Origin: Pseudomonadota bacterium
Lineage (GTDB): Bacteria; Vulcanimicrobiota; Vulcanimicrobiia; Eremiobacterales; Eremiobacteraceae
Direction of reading: 5' to 3'
DNA: 33,969 bases
Assembly (NCBI GenBank): GCA_021325335.1
Contig: JAJPHJ010000037.1
Coordinates: forward strand, 1 to 33,969
Under the pieces are notes generated by a model that was not told the DNA's origin, ran no database searches, and saw only the letters and a list, made by a program, of their open reading frames with translations. Every line of letters starts with the position of its first letter. The first letter of the stretch is position 1. The translations under genes and the position numbers were made by a program. Positions 25,870 to 33,969 of the stretch are shown piece after piece.

Positions 25870-27264
25870 CTACATAGTGGCGAGTGAATCGGCCAAGGCT
25901 TTGCAGACGTAATCTGCCTGCTCCTCCGAGAGCGTCAGGGGTGGTTCCACCCGGATGACTCGCGCGTTCACGAGCGTGCCCGAGACCAAGACGCCGCGAT
26001 CGAGCATCGCCTTGCTCAAAGCGAAGCCGAGCTGGTCGTTCGGGAACTCCATCGCCATGAGCATCCCCTTGCCGCGGATGTCGATGACGATGTTGCGATG
26101 CCCCTGCGCGGCTTCGCGCATGCCCTTGAGCATGCGCGCGCCGATGCGCGCGGCACGTTCGGGCAGCCGCTCTTCGATGAGGACGTTGATCGTGGCAAGC
26201 GCTGCCGCACAGGCCAACGGATTGCCGCCGAACGTCGTCGTGTGCAAGAACGGATTGCCGAACAGGCGCGAGAAAACGGCTTTGGTCCCCACGACCGCGC
26301 CAGCGGGCATCACGCCGCCGCCGAACGCCTTCGCCAGGCACATGAGATCCGGCGCGACCCCCCAGTGCTCGCAGCAGAACATGGTGCCGGTGCGGCCCAT
26401 GCCGGTCTGCACCTCATCGAGGATGAGCAGCGCGCCAAACTCGTCGCATAGCGCGCGCACGCCCGGCAGATAGTCATCATCGGGGATGTTGACGCCGCCT
26501 TCGCCTTGGATGGGTTCCAAGATCACCGCGCCGACATCTTCGCCCACCGTCCGAAGCGTCTGCATGCGCCAGCGCAGCGCCGCCAAATCATTGAACGGCA
26601 CGTGTTCGATGTTGGGGAGCATCGGGCCGAACGGGCGGCGGAACTCCGCCTTCGCGCTGACCGACAGCGCCCCCATGCTCTTGCCGTGAAAACCCTTGGT
26701 CGCAGCGACGATGGTCTGCTTGGCTGGATCGAAAGCACGCGCCAGCTTGAGCGCGGCTTCGATGGTCTCCGTGCCGCTGTTGCAGAAAAACGAGTATTCG
26801 AGGTCGCCGGGCGTGAGCATGGCCAGGGCCTTTGCGAGCATCGCCCGTAACGGATCGAGCAAATCTTGGCTGTGCAGGGCCTGGCGTTTGAGCTGGTCGG
26901 TGACTGCTTTGACCACTTTGGGATGGCGATGGCCCACGTTATAAATCCCAAACCCGCCGAGGCAGTCGATGTATTCTTTTCCGGTGACGTCTCGGTAGGC
27001 GTTGGCGCCGGCGTCGCCCCATTCGACGACGGCCGCGGCGTGCTCGACCGAAGTCGCTTTGCGGTATTCGAGAAATCCAGGGTTCACATGATCGCGGAAA
27101 CCGTCAACGGTCTCAGTCGTGACCCACTGCGCGTCTTCCGAAGTGATGTCCGGTTTTGCGATGAGATCCAGCACCCGCTGGGTGTAGGCGAATACCTCGC
27201 CGTCCGGCCGCTTGCCGTGCGCGTTCGGTAGTTTCGATGCTTGTGCGGGGTCGATGATCTGCAT
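25870..27264 (-). CDS. patA: Putrescine aminotransferase (class III aminotransferase)
   Basis: Closely resembles E. coli PatA/YgjG as recalled: 'FRDHVNPGFLEYRK', 'YIDCLGGFGIYNVGHRHPKVV', 'ALHSQDLLDPLRAMLAKALAMLTPGDLEYSFFCNSGTE', 'NPFLHTTTFGGNPLACAAALATINVLIEE', 'IRVEPPLTL'. Confidence 0.88.
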   Translation of the reverse strand: MQIIDPAQASKLPNAHGKRPDGEVFAYTQRVLDLIAKPDITSEDAQWVTTETVDGFRDHVNPGFLEYRKATSVEHAAAVVEWGDAGANAYRDVTGKEYIDCLGGFGIYNVGHRHPKVVKAVTDQLKRQALHSQDLLDPLRAMLAKALAMLTPGDLEYSFFCNSGTETIEAALKLARAFDPAKQTIVAATKGFHGKSMGALSVSAKAEFRRPFGPMLPNIEHVPFNDLAALRWRMQTLRTVGEDVGAVILEPIQGEGGVNIPDDDYLPGVRALCDEFGALLILDEVQTGMGRTGTMFCCEHWGVAPDLMCLAKAFGGGVMPAGAVVGTKAVFSRLFGNPFLHTTTFGGNPLACAAALATINVLIEERLPERAARIGARMLKGMREAAQGHRNIVIDIRGKGMLMAMEFPNDQLGFALSKAMLDRGVLVSGTLVNARVIRVEPPLTLSEEQADYVCKALADSLATM

Positions 27265-27271
27265 GACGCCT

Positions 27272-28567
27272 CTAGTGGGCCCGCGCGAGGGCGGCGCCGA
27301 TCGCCGCGTCAAGGCGTTCGAGCGCCGTTGCAAGGTCGGCATCGCCGATCACGAGCGGCACGAGCACGCGAATGATGTTGCGCTTCACTCCGGCGGGCAT
27401 GAGCAGCAGCCCGCGGGCGCGCGCCTCGTGGGTGATCCGTGCGACGATCTCCGTGGCGGTCGTCTGCTGCTGGTCGACGAACTCGAGCGCCATCATGGCG
27501 CCCCGTCCGCGCACGTCGCCGATGGCGGGATAGCGTCGCGCGAACTCCTTGAAAGCCCGCTCGAGCTTGACGCCGATGACGCCCGCTCGCTCGAGCAGGC
27601 ATTCGTCTTCGATGATATCGAGCACGGCCAGCGCGGCCGCGCAGGCCAGCGGGTTCCCGCCGAACGTGCCGCCAAGGCCGCCCGACGTGGGCGCATCCAT
27701 GATCTCCGCCTTGCCGATCACTCCCGCGAGCGGCAGTCCGTTCGCGATACTCTTAGCGACCGTGATGAGATCGGGTTCGACGCCGGAGGGTTCGATGGCG
27801 AACATCGTGCCGGTACGGCCGTAGCCTGATTGAATCTCATCTGCGACGAGCACGATCCCATGCTCCTTCGTGATCGCGCGCAGAGCGCGGAGAAACTCCG
27901 CGGGCGCAGGAACGAATCCGCCTTCGCCTAGGACGGGTTCGACGATAATCGCCGCGGTGCGACTCGGCGCCACCGCCGACTCGAACAGATCGTGCAGCGC
28001 GCCGAGCGCCCTCTCCGTCGTCCAGCCGTGGAACTCGTAGGGGTACGGCGCATGATAGACCTCGCCGACGAACGGTCCGAAGTTCTGCTTGTATGGCGCG
28101 TTTTTTCCCGTCATCGTCAGCGCGAGGAGCGTGCGGCCGTGAAAGCTATGATGGAAAGCGATCACCGCCGGCCGGTTCGTGAAGCTGCGCGCGATCTTGA
28201 TCGCGTTCTCCACGGCCTCGGCCCCCGTGCTCACGAAGAACGTTTTCTTGGGAGACGTACCTGGCGCCAGACGGTTCAGCCGCGCCGCGAGCTCGACATA
28301 TCCTTCGTACATCGCAACCTGGAAGCACGTGTGCGCGAAGCGCTGCAATTGTTCGCTGACAGCCCTGATGACGCGCGGGTGCGAGTGACCGACGTTCAAG
28401 CAGCCGATGCCGCCCACGAAGTCGAGGTACTCCTTGCCGTCTGTATCCCACAACTTTGCGCCGAGGCCGCGATCCGCAAAGATCGGATGCGTATTGCCGA
28501 CGCCTCGTGGGACTTCGGCATTCCGAAGCTCGCGCAGCCGTTCGGTTTGGGAGGCGGCGATTGCCAT
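27272..28567 (-). CDS. gabT: 4-aminobutyrate aminotransferase-like class III aminotransferase
   Basis: 'YLDFVGGIGCLNVGHSHPRVIRAVSEQLQRFAHTCFQVAMYEGYVELAARLN', 'FFVSTGAEAVENAIKIAR', 'LVADEIQSGYGRTGTMFAIE', 'PLAGVIGKAEIMDA...LGGTFGGNPLACAAALAVLDII'. Confidence 0.85.
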   Translation of the reverse strand: MAIAASQTERLRELRNAEVPRGVGNTHPIFADRGLGAKLWDTDGKEYLDFVGGIGCLNVGHSHPRVIRAVSEQLQRFAHTCFQVAMYEGYVELAARLNRLAPGTSPKKTFFVSTGAEAVENAIKIARSFTNRPAVIAFHHSFHGRTLLALTMTGKNAPYKQNFGPFVGEVYHAPYPYEFHGWTTERALGALHDLFESAVAPSRTAAIIVEPVLGEGGFVPAPAEFLRALRAITKEHGIVLVADEIQSGYGRTGTMFAIEPSGVEPDLITVAKSIANGLPLAGVIGKAEIMDAPTSGGLGGTFGGNPLACAAALAVLDIIEDECLLERAGVIGVKLERAFKEFARRYPAIGDVRGRGAMMALEFVDQQQTTATEIVARITHEARARGLLLMPAGVKRNIIRVLVPLVIGDADLATALERLDAAIGAALARAH

Positions 28568-28730
28568 GACTAGCCTTTCAGCGATCGATGTCGGGGACCG
28601 TTCGCGCCCGAAACACGCCCGTGAAGAGCGTTGGGAGCGCCATCCTTCATTAAGTGTACCTGGTCGCGAAGGCAAAAACTATGTAAACAGCATACAAAAA
28701 TAGCACCGGAATTCATATGGGACAACGGAT

Positions 28731-30332
28731 TTGATACTCCGTGAAGCTCTGGCGCTCGATTCCCTCAAGACCGCTTCCGTGGTGGCCGGGCACGGCGGGT
28801 TGGAGCGGGACATCCTGTGGGCTCACGTGGTCGACATGCCGGATCCGGCACCGTGGGTTAGCGCAGGCCAGCTGCTGCTCACCACCGGTTATGCATGGCC
28901 TGCCGATGATGCAAGCTTGAGGTCTCTCGTGCGCCTGCTCTCAGAACGCGGTCTTGGCGCTGTCGGTCTTGCCGTTCCAGGCTATCTGAAGAGCTTTCCG
29001 GCCGCGGCGCGAGACGAAGCAGACATGCTCGGGCTGCCGCTCATCGAAATCCCGTTCGCGATCCCGTTCGCGCAAGTCACAGAAGAGCTCCACCGCACGA
29101 TCCTCGCCGAACAATACCGCATCGTCGAACGGTCCGAGCAAATCCACCGCAGTCTCACGCGCGCCGCCGCGGAAGGCAAGAGCCTCGCGGATCTCACCCA
29201 CGTTCTCGGAGATCTTCTCGGACGTTCGATCACGTTTGAAGACCCGGACGGCAAGCTGCTCGCGTTCCACAGCGTGCCGGATCACCCCGAGGATTTGGCC
29301 CGGCGCGAAACGTTGGAGAACGAGCAGAGCCCAGCGGCACTCGCGCAGGCGCTTGCCAAGACGGGCGTCGCCGATGAAATCCGCCGAAGCACGGGTCCGG
29401 TGCGCGTGCCCGCGATGCCCGAGCTTGGCTTGGGGCCACGCGTCGTCTGTCCGATCCGTCTCGGCGACGAGCTCGTCGGCTTGGTGTGGATCATCGAAGG
29501 CGATGCCAAGCTTTCGGAGCTGGACATGCGCGCGGCCGAACATGCAGCGCTCGTGGCTGCGGTTCACGTCGCGCATCAACGCGAACTCGCTACGACCGAG
29601 GCGCGACTGGGCTACGCTTCGTTTCTCTCTCTGCTAGAAGCCGAGGAGGACGATCCTCAAGCGCTCGAGCGCATGCGCCTGGCCGGCTTCGAACCTGGCG
29701 CTCGACATCGCGTGGGCATGTGCGTCATCCCCGAGCCTTTACCGCTCAGCCGCGATGGGTTCTTGCACCGCGAGCGCATCGCAGAAAAGCTCGCTCGCGC
29801 GCTGCGGGCCGGCGGGCACAAACCGATGTTGACCGCCGCGCTCCAGCGCGTCATCTTCTTGTTGCCCGAGGGCGTCGAGGCAGAGATCTTGTGGTCAAGT
29901 CTCGCAGATGCGAGCGTGCGAATGGTGCTTGGCCGCGCTCATCCGGGCACCAGCGGCGTCCGAGCGAGCTATAAAGAAGCGCTGTCGTTGTTGAACTACG
30001 CGGACGGCTCGGCGGTCCAAACCTTCGAAAAGGCGCTCGTGCCGCGGGTCCTCATGGGGGATACCGCTGCGCACGCGGCCTTCGTCGACCACATCTTCGG
30101 CGGCCTCCGGAAGCGCAAGGACGGTCCGACGCTCGAGGCCGTGCTTATCGCCCTCGCCAAGAACGGCTTCAGCCTGAAAGCTAGCGCCGAAGCCTTGGGC
30201 ATCCATCAGAACACACTGCGTTACCGCTTGACGAAGGCGCTCGACGTCGCGCACCTCGATATCGACGACCCCGAATCCCGATTTTCGCTCGAGCTGGCAG
30301 CGCGCATTTTGGACTTTTCAAATAAGAAATAA
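28731..30332 (+). CDS. PucR-family transcriptional regulator
   Basis: N-terminal PucR domain 'LREALALDSLKTASVVAGHGGLERDILWAHVVDMPDPAPWVSAGQLLLTTGYAW'; C-terminal HTH 'TLEAVLIALAKNGFSLKASAEALGIHQNTLRYRLTKALDVAHLDIDDPESRFSLELAARIL'; TTG start. Confidence 0.92.
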   Translation: MILREALALDSLKTASVVAGHGGLERDILWAHVVDMPDPAPWVSAGQLLLTTGYAWPADDASLRSLVRLLSERGLGAVGLAVPGYLKSFPAAARDEADMLGLPLIEIPFAIPFAQVTEELHRTILAEQYRIVERSEQIHRSLTRAAAEGKSLADLTHVLGDLLGRSITFEDPDGKLLAFHSVPDHPEDLARRETLENEQSPAALAQALAKTGVADEIRRSTGPVRVPAMPELGLGPRVVCPIRLGDELVGLVWIIEGDAKLSELDMRAAEHAALVAAVHVAHQRELATTEARLGYASFLSLLEAEEDDPQALERMRLAGFEPGARHRVGMCVIPEPLPLSRDGFLHRERIAEKLARALRAGGHKPMLTAALQRVIFLLPEGVEAEILWSSLADASVRMVLGRAHPGTSGVRASYKEALSLLNYADGSAVQTFEKALVPRVLMGDTAAHAAFVDHIFGGLRKRKDGPTLEAVLIALAKNGFSLKASAEALGIHQNTLRYRLTKALDVAHLDIDDPESRFSLELAARILDFSNKK

Positions 30333-30403
30333 CAGGTAAATTGTCGGGAAGATACATAGTTTAGAGGCCGGTTGTGGAGTAAACTTGGCTTACTGATGTA
30401 GCG

Positions 30404-30423
30404 GTCGCGAACGTATTCGCGAC
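30404..30423. repeat. Palindrome GTCGCGAA-CGTA-TTCGCGAC; core of repeat copy B (copy B spans 30395-30426)
   Basis: 8-bp perfect inverted arms; same flanks (gatgtag / gat) as copy A. Confidence 0.7.
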
Positions 30424-30453
30424 GATGCGCGATCTGCTCGAGGAGATACGCCC

Positions 30454-33400
30454 GTGTCGTTTCGGAAGCTAGCGTTTTTGGCATTTGCGCTCCTGACGTT
30501 GGGGATGCTCGGCCGGCCCGGTGCAGCCGGCACGACCGGAGGTATTCACGGCAGAGTCACGGACATCTCAAACGGACAACCGATCGCCGCAGCTGCAGTC
30601 ACGGCCGCCTCGCCGGGGCAGACGGAAACGCGCGTCACCGACACCACAGGCTATTTCGCGTTCATCTCGCTCGCGCCCGACACGTACACGCTGACCGCAA
30701 AAAAAGACGGCTACGTGCTCGAGCAGGTCCCTGGTATCACCGTGATCTCGGACCAAACGCGGTCGGTCGACATCCACATGCAGTCGACGCTGCGTACCAT
30801 CGCGCACGTCACGATTCGCGCCACCGGCGGCCTCGTGCGCTCGGGCGTCGTCAGCGACGTGTACTCGATCAACGCGAGCCAGCAGAAAGCCGCCGCGCCG
30901 CTTGGAGGCGCAGGTTCGATCAATCAGTCATATGGGGCGATCGCAAGCGCGCCGGGTGTCAACTACGATCAGGGCCAGCAAGGCTGGTATCAGAACGTGT
31001 ACATCCGTGGCGGCGACCTCGACCAAGTCGCCTACGAGTTCGACGGCGTGCCGGTCATCCGCGAGTCGGACCAAGGCGCCGTCACGACGTTGACCAGCCT
31101 CGGGCAGGCGGAAGTGCAGGTCTACACCGGTGGAACCCCGGCATCCGCCGACGCTCCCGGTCTGGCCGGCTACATCAATCAGGTCGTCAAGAGCGGCACC
31201 TATCCAGGTTACGCCAATTTCACGTCGGGCGTCGGCGGCCCGACGCTGTACAACAAAGCGACGCTGGAAGTCGGAGGTGCGACGCCGGATCGGCTCTTCT
31301 CCTACTACGTGGGCGGTCAGCTCGTCGTGCAGAACTACCGCTTCGGCGACCAGTTCAACGGGGTCAGCAATCCGCTGTACTTCTACCCCATCGCGATCGG
31401 CAACCAATATCCCCCGCCGGTGGGGCCTCTCGCCGGCATCCCGACGCCGTTGAACACGCAGGTCTGGGATGGCTCTTCTGCCTGGCTCTATGGGCCCGGG
31501 CCGGCGAATGCCATCGCCGGTGTCCGCGATCAGGAGACGATCGCCAACTTCCATTTCGGCATCCCGCACAAGAACGATTCGAACAAGGACGACGTGCAGC
31601 TGCTTTACGACAACAGCCTGATCGTGCAGAAATTCTATGGGTCGGCCGTGGATCAAGGTCTCGGATCCGTGCAACAGGAGAACGGCGGACCGCTTTCCTA
31701 TTTCGACGGCTTCGCGTATAACGGTCCGCTGTTCGCGCCGCCGCAGAACGGACTGATCTCAAACGTCTTGTTCCCGAACTCTCCGCAAGGCCGCGCCCCG
31801 TTCGATCAGTTGCCGGTCGGCGAACGAGAAGGTTCGCAAAACGGCGTCGAGCTCGCGAAGTTCCAATATCAGCACAACTTCACCGATCGCTCGTTCCTCC
31901 GGTTCGACGCCTACACCGATTACGCGATATGGTTCATCAGCGGCCCGGTGAGCGCCAACCTCCCCTACGGAGGCCAGCTGCCGGACTACGAGGTCAACGA
32001 GCACAAGTATGGCGGTAAGATCGACTACTCGAACCAGTTGAGCGACAAGCACTTGATCGAGCTCACCGCGTCGTACCTCACCGCGCATCTGGAGACGTAC
32101 TCCGGTCAGTTCGGCACGTTTTTGGATTATGCGGAGCCGACGTCAAATCTCGTCGATTCAAGAGGCAACTGCTACGCGTACGTGACCGGTCAATTCGCTG
32201 ACTGTTTCCCGCAATTACCGCCGGCGAGCTACCCGAATCCCGTCTCGCAAGGCTGTATCGATTCCACGCTCGGCTGCACGGGGCTCGTCCCCGGCAATCC
32301 ACCGCTAGGAAGTCCGGCAGCGCTCAACAGCGCGCGCTGGCTCGTCACCGAGCCGGGAGCAAAAGCGCAAATCGACACGGTGAAGCCGTACTTCTCAGGA
32401 TTCTCGGCGAACGACCAGTGGCGTCCGAACGACAAGCTCACCCTCAACCTCGGCGCTCGCGTCGACGTCTTCGACTACCGGCTCGACGATCTCGCTGACG
32501 GTTATCCCGCCCGGGCGTTCTGGTACGCGGCATATAACCGCGAATATTGCTTCATCCCGAACACCGCGGCTCCGTACCTCGGCCAGCTCAACACGGCGAC
32601 CGGCGTGTTCTCGTGCAACCAGGGCGGCACGCACACCAATCTGGTGAACTTCGCTGGCGGCACGATCTCCGAACAGATCTATCAACCGCGAGTCGGCGCG
32701 ACGTACACCATCAATTCCGACCTCGTGTTGCGCGCGACCTATGGCCGCTACGCCCGCCCCGCTGCGACGTCGTACCAGGAATACAACGTCACGCAGCAAG
32801 ACTCGCCGCAGTTCATCAGCACGTTCATCAACATGGGCTTCAATTCGCCGATCCACTACCTCCACGCGGATACCGCGAACAACTACGACCTGTCGATTGA
32901 AAAGCGCTTCCACGACACCGATATGTCGGTAAAGCTGACGCCCTATTACCGCACCACGCAAGGGCAGGTCCAATTCCTCTCGCTCAACGCTCAGGGAGTG
33001 CTCGCCGGCGTGAATGCCGGGCAGCAGAACTCCTACGGCGTGGAACTGGCCTTCAACAAGGGCAGCTTCGCCGCTGACGGCTTCGCGATGCAGGCATCGT
33101 TCACGTACCTCAATAGCACGATCAAGTACGGCCCGCAGCCGAACGGCCAAAACGTCATCGACCTGCTCAACGCGTACATCCGCCAGTACAACTCGTTCAC
33201 GGCGGCAGGCAATCCCGCGCTCGCAGGCTTGCCGTGCTTCACGCCGGGGACCTCGAGCACGCCCGGCACGCCGGCCGCATGCGGTGGCGGCAATATTCCC
33301 AACCCGTATTTCAACATGCCCGCGCAGCCGCTCATGGATCCGAGCGCCCGCTATACCACGTATAGCACGATTCCCGCGCCGTTCAACAACGCCAATGGTT

Positions 33401-33951
33401 TTGCGACGCCGTTCGAAACGTCGCTCGTGTTCAACTACAAGCATCAGAATTGGTCCATCACGCCGAGCTTCACCTATAGCGACGGCGCCTCGTACGGGTC
33501 GCCGCTCGTCTGGCCCGGATACGACCCGAGCACGTGCGGCAATGCGACGGCACTCGTCATGCCGCGCATCCCCCAGACCTGTGAAGGCTTCATCTTCATC
33601 CCCGACAAGTACACAGGCCAGTTCGACACGATCGGTGCCTTCCGCCAGCCGTCGCGTTTGACCGCCAACCTCGCGCTCAACCTGCACGTCAGCGACCGCA
33701 TTGACGCGACGCTGACCGGTACGAGCCTCATCGACCGCTGCTGGCAGCGCGGCTTCCCGTGGGATTCGCAGACCACGTGCATCTACGGCCAGCTTCCGTC
33801 AAACTTGCTCGCGCCTGCCGGCAACTTCGTCAACAATCCGCCTCCGCAGCTCGCGTTCCCGTACGGCAGCTGGTACAACAACACCGAGATCGGACAGGAA
33901 GGGCAAAAGTCTCCGACTGTCTGGACGCTCGAGACGACGTTCAAGCTGTAG
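30454..33951 (+). CDS. TonB-dependent receptor with N-terminal carboxypeptidase-regulatory-like domain (1165 aa)
   Basis: Signal peptide; 'GGIHGRVTDISNGQPIAAAAVTAASPGQTETRVTDTTGYFAFISLAPDTYTLTAKKDGY'; plug 'VYIRGGDLDQVAYEFDGVPVIRESDQGAVTTLTSLGQAEVQVYTGG'; barrel ends canonically 'TVWTLETTFKL'; GTG start with GAGGAGA RBS. Confidence 0.93.
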   Translation: MSFRKLAFLAFALLTLGMLGRPGAAGTTGGIHGRVTDISNGQPIAAAAVTAASPGQTETRVTDTTGYFAFISLAPDTYTLTAKKDGYVLEQVPGITVISDQTRSVDIHMQSTLRTIAHVTIRATGGLVRSGVVSDVYSINASQQKAAAPLGGAGSINQSYGAIASAPGVNYDQGQQGWYQNVYIRGGDLDQVAYEFDGVPVIRESDQGAVTTLTSLGQAEVQVYTGGTPASADAPGLAGYINQVVKSGTYPGYANFTSGVGGPTLYNKATLEVGGATPDRLFSYYVGGQLVVQNYRFGDQFNGVSNPLYFYPIAIGNQYPPPVGPLAGIPTPLNTQVWDGSSAWLYGPGPANAIAGVRDQETIANFHFGIPHKNDSNKDDVQLLYDNSLIVQKFYGSAVDQGLGSVQQENGGPLSYFDGFAYNGPLFAPPQNGLISNVLFPNSPQGRAPFDQLPVGEREGSQNGVELAKFQYQHNFTDRSFLRFDAYTDYAIWFISGPVSANLPYGGQLPDYEVNEHKYGGKIDYSNQLSDKHLIELTASYLTAHLETYSGQFGTFLDYAEPTSNLVDSRGNCYAYVTGQFADCFPQLPPASYPNPVSQGCIDSTLGCTGLVPGNPPLGSPAALNSARWLVTEPGAKAQIDTVKPYFSGFSANDQWRPNDKLTLNLGARVDVFDYRLDDLADGYPARAFWYAAYNREYCFIPNTAAPYLGQLNTATGVFSCNQGGTHTNLVNFAGGTISEQIYQPRVGATYTINSDLVLRATYGRYARPAATSYQEYNVTQQDSPQFISTFINMGFNSPIHYLHADTANNYDLSIEKRFHDTDMSVKLTPYYRTTQGQVQFLSLNAQGVLAGVNAGQQNSYGVELAFNKGSFAADGFAMQASFTYLNSTIKYGPQPNGQNVIDLLNAYIRQYNSFTAAGNPALAGLPCFTPGTSSTPGTPAACGGGNIPNPYFNMPAQPLMDPSARYTTYSTIPAPFNNANGFATPFETSLVFNYKHQNWSITPSFTYSDGASYGSPLVWPGYDPSTCGNATALVMPRIPQTCEGFIFIPDKYTGQFDTIGAFRQPSRLTANLALNLHVSDRIDATLTGTSLIDRCWQRGFPWDSQTTCIYGQLPSNLLAPAGNFVNNPPPQLAFPYGSWYNNTEIGQEGQKSPTVWTLETTFKL

Positions 33952-33969
33952 CGCCTCGATGGCTCGCAC

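Noticed and set aside
32395-33687. 430-aa minus-strand ORF opposite the second TBDR
   Set aside because: Arg/Val-rich antisense frame with no family resemblance.
1-33969. CRISPR arrays, tRNA/rRNA genes, transposases, phage genes, biosynthetic megagenes
   Set aside because: Looked for and not seen: no regularly spaced repeats, no cloverleaf-like sequence recognised, and no mobile-element proteins among plausible ORFs.

Overview
High-GC bacterial chromosomal segment with no rRNA, tRNA, CRISPR array, phage or transposase recognised. The lineage may be Eremiobacterota-like, but that is only a guess. From left to right: (1) 3' end of an RND pump gene, a DUF2784-like membrane protein, and a minus-strand set of TonB-dependent receptor (TBDR), RND adaptor and RND pump; (2) an OmpR-type response regulator facing, tail-to-tail, a STAS-like protein and a histidine kinase; (3) a tightly packed minus-strand run of korA, korB, aspartyl protease/PDZ protein, BNR/VPS10-like protein and S12 serine hydrolase, continuing into the kinase and STAS genes; (4) a methyltransferase, a VOC protein, two tandem PilZ-like paralogs and an uncharacterised membrane-anchored protein; (5) a putative putrescine/GABA catabolic operon (gabT-like, patA, aldehyde dehydrogenase, then a DUF167 remnant) divergent from a PucR-type regulator; (6) a second large TBDR. 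The observations most worth checking are: a TBDR with a long non-barrel C-terminal extension containing an internally duplicated domain; the korAB-secreted-hydrolase-signalling gene run; a STAS-like protein between a convergent two-component pair; a previously unannotated 32-nt palindromic repeat present twice with a compensatory base change; tandem PilZ paralogs with a possible coupled leader ORF; and a DUF167 gene whose conserved N-terminus lacks a usable start codon. All family calls come from reading the translations; no database search was run.
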